Below are positions 14,996 through 17,007 of a stretch of 17,007 nucleotides of DNA, one piece after another; within the stretch, counting starts at the first letter, position 1; every line of letters starts with the position of its first letter. Below the pieces are notes generated by a model. The model saw nothing but the letters and a program-made list of their open reading frames with translations, did no database searches and was not told the DNA's origin. The position numbers and the translations under genes were made by a program. Source of the stretch: Comamonadaceae bacterium (lineage in GTDB: Bacteria > Pseudomonadota > Gammaproteobacteria > Burkholderiales > Burkholderiaceae_C); contig CANJXV010000024.1 in NCBI GenBank assembly GCA_947478935.1, positions 1-17,007 on the forward strand. The letters run 5' to 3'.

Positions 14996-15766
14996 TCACA
15001 AACTCCTTCCGCCATCGACCACAAAGCGCGAGCCGGTGGCAAAGCGCATGGTAGTGGCACAAGCTTCTATCGCGCTAGCCACGTCTTCCACCACGCCCAC
15101 GCGCTGCAAGGGCATGGTGGCGGCGGTCTTGGCGTTGAAATCCGCGCCGCGCCCAGGCACAAAACTGGAGTCCACCACGCCCGGCGACACGCTCAGCACC
15201 CGCACCTGCGGCGCCAGCGCTTTGGCCAGCGACTTGGTCAGCACATCGACACCGGCTTTGGCCGCGACATAGGCCAGGTTGCTACCAGCGCCGGTAAAAC
15301 CGGCGATGGACGAGACGTTGACGATGAGCCCATCGCCGCTGGCCTTGAGCAGCGGTGCAAAAGCGCGCACGCTGGCAAACATGCCGCGCAAATTGCTTTG
15401 CACGATGGCATCAAACAATGCATCGTCCAGCGCCTCCAAGTCGGCTGCGGGAACGGCCTTGGTAAAGCCAGCACTGTTGACCAAAATGTCGCAGCGCCCG
15501 GCGCGCGCTAGCACTTGGGCGGCGGCTTCGCGCAGCGATGCGCTGTCGGTCACCGAGGCGCACAGGGCTATATGCCAGCCCGATTGCCGCGCCCCCGGCA
15601 ATTGGTCTAGCTTCTTTTGCACGTCTTCAGTGCCACTGCGGTCCAGCGAGACAACGCGTGCGCCCAGTTTGGCAAAGCGCACGGCGGTGGCAAAGCCGAT
15701 AGCGCCTTTGCCGCCGGTGATAACGGCGACACGGTTTTGCAGCGAGTGCAGGGGTTCAAAGCTCAT
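14996..15766 (-). CDS. SDR-family NAD(P)-dependent oxidoreductase
   Basis: A 256-residue classical short-chain dehydrogenase. The cofactor motif is TGGKGAIG (17-24), and NSAG (97-100) is the NNAG equivalent. Catalytic residues are Asn125, Ser152 or Ser153 (NVSSIAG), Tyr166 and Lys170 (YVAAK). Asp42 at the end of strand 2 (VVSLDRSG) suggests a preference for NAD over NADP. The C-terminus GSRFVVDGGRSL is typical. It probably oxidises a hydroxyl or reduces a keto group in the pathway, either preparing the diol for ring cleavage (dihydrodiol dehydrogenase role) or acting on a cleavage product. Sequence does not decide. It lies 17 bases after the dioxygenase gene and directly before BKACE. The ATG lacks a strong ribosome site, so coupling to the upstream gene is likely. 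Confidence 0.93.
   Translation of the reverse strand: MSFEPLHSLQNRVAVITGGKGAIGFATAVRFAKLGARVVSLDRSGTEDVQKKLDQLPGARQSGWHIALCASVTDSASLREAAAQVLARAGRCDILVNSAGFTKAVPAADLEALDDALFDAIVQSNLRGMFASVRAFAPLLKASGDGLIVNVSSIAGFTGAGSNLAYVAAKAGVDVLTKSLAKALAPQVRVLSVSPGVVDSSFVPGRGADFNAKTAATMPLQRVGVVEDVASAIEACATTMRFATGSRFVVDGGRSL
15003..15008 (-). promoter_or_regulatory. Ribosome binding site of the BKACE gene
   Basis: Minus-strand AAGGAG located 8 bases before ATG 14994 and within the last codons of the SDR gene. It settles the start of the BKACE gene and fits coupled translation of the pair (stop and start are written TGACATG). Confidence 0.65.
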
Positions 15767-15783
15767 GGGTATGGGTTGCCAAT

Positions 15784-16671
15784 TTAGGGAATGGGTGGAG
15801 CGGGAAAAACGGTGTCCCCCGCTTGCAGAACCAGGTCAAAGTCCAACCGGAAGGCGCATGCTGCGCTCTCGGGCTGGGGCGCAAAGCGGCCGACCAAGCT
15901 GCCGGCAACGGAAAAGGTCACGTCGGTGTAAAGGCGCTCGTCGTCATCGGCAAAAACCTGGGTTACTAACACTTTGTAGCCGGGCTTGGACACCATGAAA
16001 TGCAGGTGAGCGGGCCGATAGGGGTGGCGGTTTTGCGCCTTGAGCAGCACGCCGCAGGGGCCATCGACCGGCACGGGGTAGCCAGCGGGCCGGACCGACA
16101 TGAAATGGAAAGTCCCTGCCACATCGGTGCGGAACTGGCCACGCAAGTTCATATCGGGCTGCTGCGAGTCTTGGTTTTCGTACAGACCCACGGGCGAGGC
16201 TTGCCAGACATCGACCACCGCATCGGCCAGCGCCTGGCCCGCTGCGTCGCGCACCGTGCCCTGGACGTGCAGGCTTTGGCTGGCATCTTGCGCTTCCTGG
16301 CCGCGCGCAATGTTGGCACCCAAGGGCATGGCAGGGGACTGCGCACGCCAAAAGGGTCCGAGCAACGCCGCGTCCGTGTGGTGATGGCGGCTGCCGTCCG
16401 GTTGGTCGTTTTGCAGGTTGATCAGGCTGGAGGCTCCCAGAATGTCACTAAGCAAAATCACCTCGTTCTTGGCCGGGCCCGTGGACTGGCCCAGCGCCAC
16501 CAGAAAATCGCAGGCCTGCTCAAACTCTGCCTGGTTGGGCTGCACTTCGCGGATAAAGGCGTGAACATGGGCGATCAGGCTGTGGCTGATTTGGCGCAAA
16601 CGCGGATCGGGCACACGGGCCATGACCTCTTGCACCTTGTCGGTAATGTTGTGCACGTTGACAAAGTCCAT
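15784..16671 (-). CDS. Intradiol ring-cleavage dioxygenase, hydroxyquinol 1,2-dioxygenase-like
   Basis: A 295-residue non-heme Fe(III) enzyme that opens a catechol-type ring between the two hydroxyls. The N-terminal dioxygenase helical domain spans about residues 15-95, followed by the beta-sandwich catalytic domain. The four iron ligands are visible at family positions: Tyr164 (GLYENQ), Tyr198 (GYPVPVDGPCG), His222 and His224 (RPAHLHF). LLGPFW (103-108) has the GPF seen in hydroxyquinol 1,2-dioxygenases, where catechol 1,2-dioxygenases usually have GPL. This favours hydroxyquinol or another substituted substrate, with maleylacetate or a substituted muconate as product. The open frame extends to a TTG at 16701, but ATG 16671 has AGGAG 9 bases upstream and gives the normal length. 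It is the first gene of the six-gene operon and faces a divergent solute-binding protein gene. Confidence 0.92.
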   Translation of the reverse strand: MDFVNVHNITDKVQEVMARVPDPRLRQISHSLIAHVHAFIREVQPNQAEFEQACDFLVALGQSTGPAKNEVILLSDILGASSLINLQNDQPDGSRHHHTDAALLGPFWRAQSPAMPLGANIARGQEAQDASQSLHVQGTVRDAAGQALADAVVDVWQASPVGLYENQDSQQPDMNLRGQFRTDVAGTFHFMSVRPAGYPVPVDGPCGVLLKAQNRHPYRPAHLHFMVSKPGYKVLVTQVFADDDERLYTDVTFSVAGSLVGRFAPQPESAACAFRLDFDLVLQAGDTVFPAPPIP

Positions 16672-16680
16672 CCGGGCGGG

Positions 16681-16685
16681 CTCCT
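16681..16685 (-). promoter_or_regulatory. Ribosome binding site of the dioxygenase gene
   Basis: Minus-strand AGGAG, 9 bases before ATG 16671. It decides for the ATG over the in-frame TTG at 16701. Confidence 0.6.
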
Positions 16686-16704
16686 GGGAGGTGGTTATCA
16701 ATTC

Positions 16705-16710
16705 ATTCTA
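16705..16710 (-). promoter_or_regulatory. Possible -10 box of the catabolic operon
   Basis: Minus-strand TAGAAT, 5 of 6 to the sigma-70 -10 consensus and 33 bases upstream of the dioxygenase ATG. No good -35 box is at the right distance, which would fit an activator-dependent promoter, common for aromatic catabolism. No regulator gene is in the window. Confidence 0.35.
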
Positions 16711-16733
16711 GTTTGGCGGGGCATTTGGTAGCA

Positions 16734-16778
16734 GGGGTGGCGACAGGCCACGCCCCGCGAAGCCTTGCCCTACAGGGC
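16734..16778. promoter_or_regulatory. Inverted repeats in the divergent control region
   Basis: Between the two divergent genes, GGGGTGGC (16734-16741) pairs with GCCACGCCCC (16747-16756), 8 bp with a CG bulge. Next to it GCCC-TACA-GGGC (16767-16778) makes a small hairpin. They lie between the two candidate -10 boxes and could be operator or regulator sites, or folded leader RNA. Confidence 0.3.
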
Positions 16779-16794
16779 GCCGCGCCGTCAGGGG

Positions 16795-16800
16795 TATTAT
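16795..16800 (+). promoter_or_regulatory. Possible -10 box of the right-edge solute-binding protein gene
   Basis: TATTAT matches 5 of 6 of the sigma-70 -10 consensus, 46 bases upstream of the ATG at 16847. The -35 region is poor. Confidence 0.35.
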
Positions 16801-16846
16801 TTGCGGCGAGTCAACCCACTACATCCAAAACAACTTAGGAGAGAGT

Positions 16847-17007
16847 ATGCGCAGCACACGACGCACCCTGTTGCAGGGTCTGGCGGCAAGTCCTTGGATG
16901 CTGGCCGCACCCGGCTTGCTGCACGCCCAAAGCGCGCCAGCCAAAACTGCCGTGGCTTTGATCAGCTTTGGCGGTGGCTTTAATTTGCCAGTGTGGGCAG
17001 CGCAAGA
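16847..17007 (+). CDS. ABC-type substrate-binding protein (NMT1/SsuA-like), 5' part
   Basis: Partial gene running off the right edge; 53 codons are visible. The ATG at 16847 is preceded by AGGAG (16837-16841), a strong ribosome site. The N-terminus STRRTLLQGLA carries a twin arginine followed by a hydrophobic stretch and LLHAQ, where a signal peptidase cut is likely, so export by Tat (or Sec) to the periplasm is inferred. The mature start, KTAVALISFGGGFNLPVWAAQ, resembles NMT1/THI5-like and SsuA/TauA-like receptors for nitrate, sulfonates, pyrimidine precursors or aromatic acids, which have FNLPVWAA followed by a KGFF-type motif. Another short frame overlaps here (16765-16983) but lacks any family feature. 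Its divergent position to the ring-cleavage operon suggests uptake of the same substrate. Confidence 0.75.
   Translation, partial: MRSTRRTLLQGLAASPWMLAAPGLLHAQSAPAKTAVALISFGGGFNLPVWAAQ

Noticed and set aside
16000..16731. Plus-strand frame of 243 codons opposite the dioxygenase
   Set aside because: The minus strand carries the complete set of iron ligands of an intradiol dioxygenase; this frame is its shadow.
16765..16983. Plus-strand frame of 72 codons at the right edge
   Set aside because: It lies in a different frame from the signal-peptide-bearing gene starting at 16847, which has a strong ribosome site and family resemblance.
1..17007. CRISPR arrays, tRNA or rRNA genes, insertion sequences, integrases
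   Set aside because: No regularly spaced direct repeats, no cloverleaf or rRNA sequence, and no transposase or integrase motifs were found on either strand.

Overview
The window looks like chromosomal DNA of a betaproteobacterium, most likely Burkholderiales/Comamonadaceae (Rhodoferax/Polaromonas-like). This rests on the character of the proteins (bimodular QueF, YaaA, long ValS, a DinB with a fingers-region insert, Bug/TctC solute receptors), a fairly high G+C and dense gene packing. It is an inference from family resemblance, not a database match. I see no rRNA, tRNA, CRISPR array, transposase or phage gene. Coding density is high; no gap between genes exceeds about 200 bases.

Left part (1-3113, + strand): the 3' portion of an FAD-linked D-lactate dehydrogenase-type oxidase, then a tight run of cysM (cysteine synthase B), a zinc-ribbon NUDIX hydrolase, a TusA-family sulfur carrier and a LOG-family phosphoribohydrolase. 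Cysteine synthesis beside a sulfur carrier suggests a sulfur-related theme. The LOG gene runs head-on into valS (- strand, 3110-6211), the two stop codons sharing TTAA. ValS carries an in-frame insertion of about 46 residues, encoded by a palindrome-containing segment, between its catalytic core blocks.

Middle (6350-11526): divergent from valS lie a small two-helix membrane protein (DUF2798 type), yaaA (peroxide stress) and queF (queuosine biosynthesis). Facing them on the - strand is a three-gene set in transcription order: an FMN-dependent L-lactate dehydrogenase-type oxidase, dinB (DNA polymerase IV) and a crotonase whose catalytic residues match dienoyl-CoA isomerase. dinB and the crotonase gene overlap.

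Right part (11720-16671, - strand): a compact six-gene catabolic operon in the order intradiol ring-cleavage dioxygenase, SDR dehydrogenase, BKACE (DUF849) beta-keto-acid cleavage enzyme, zinc-free MDR oxidoreductase, cupin, and a TctC/Bug periplasmic receptor. It diverges from a second, partial solute-binding protein (NMT1/SsuA-like, possible Tat signal) at the right edge. The likely theme is uptake and ring cleavage of an aromatic compound. A BKACE enzyme could take the resulting 3-oxo acid, for example 3-oxoadipate, to acetoacetate plus an acyl-CoA, in place of the usual CoA-transferase and thiolase. That route is the most interesting hypothesis in the window.
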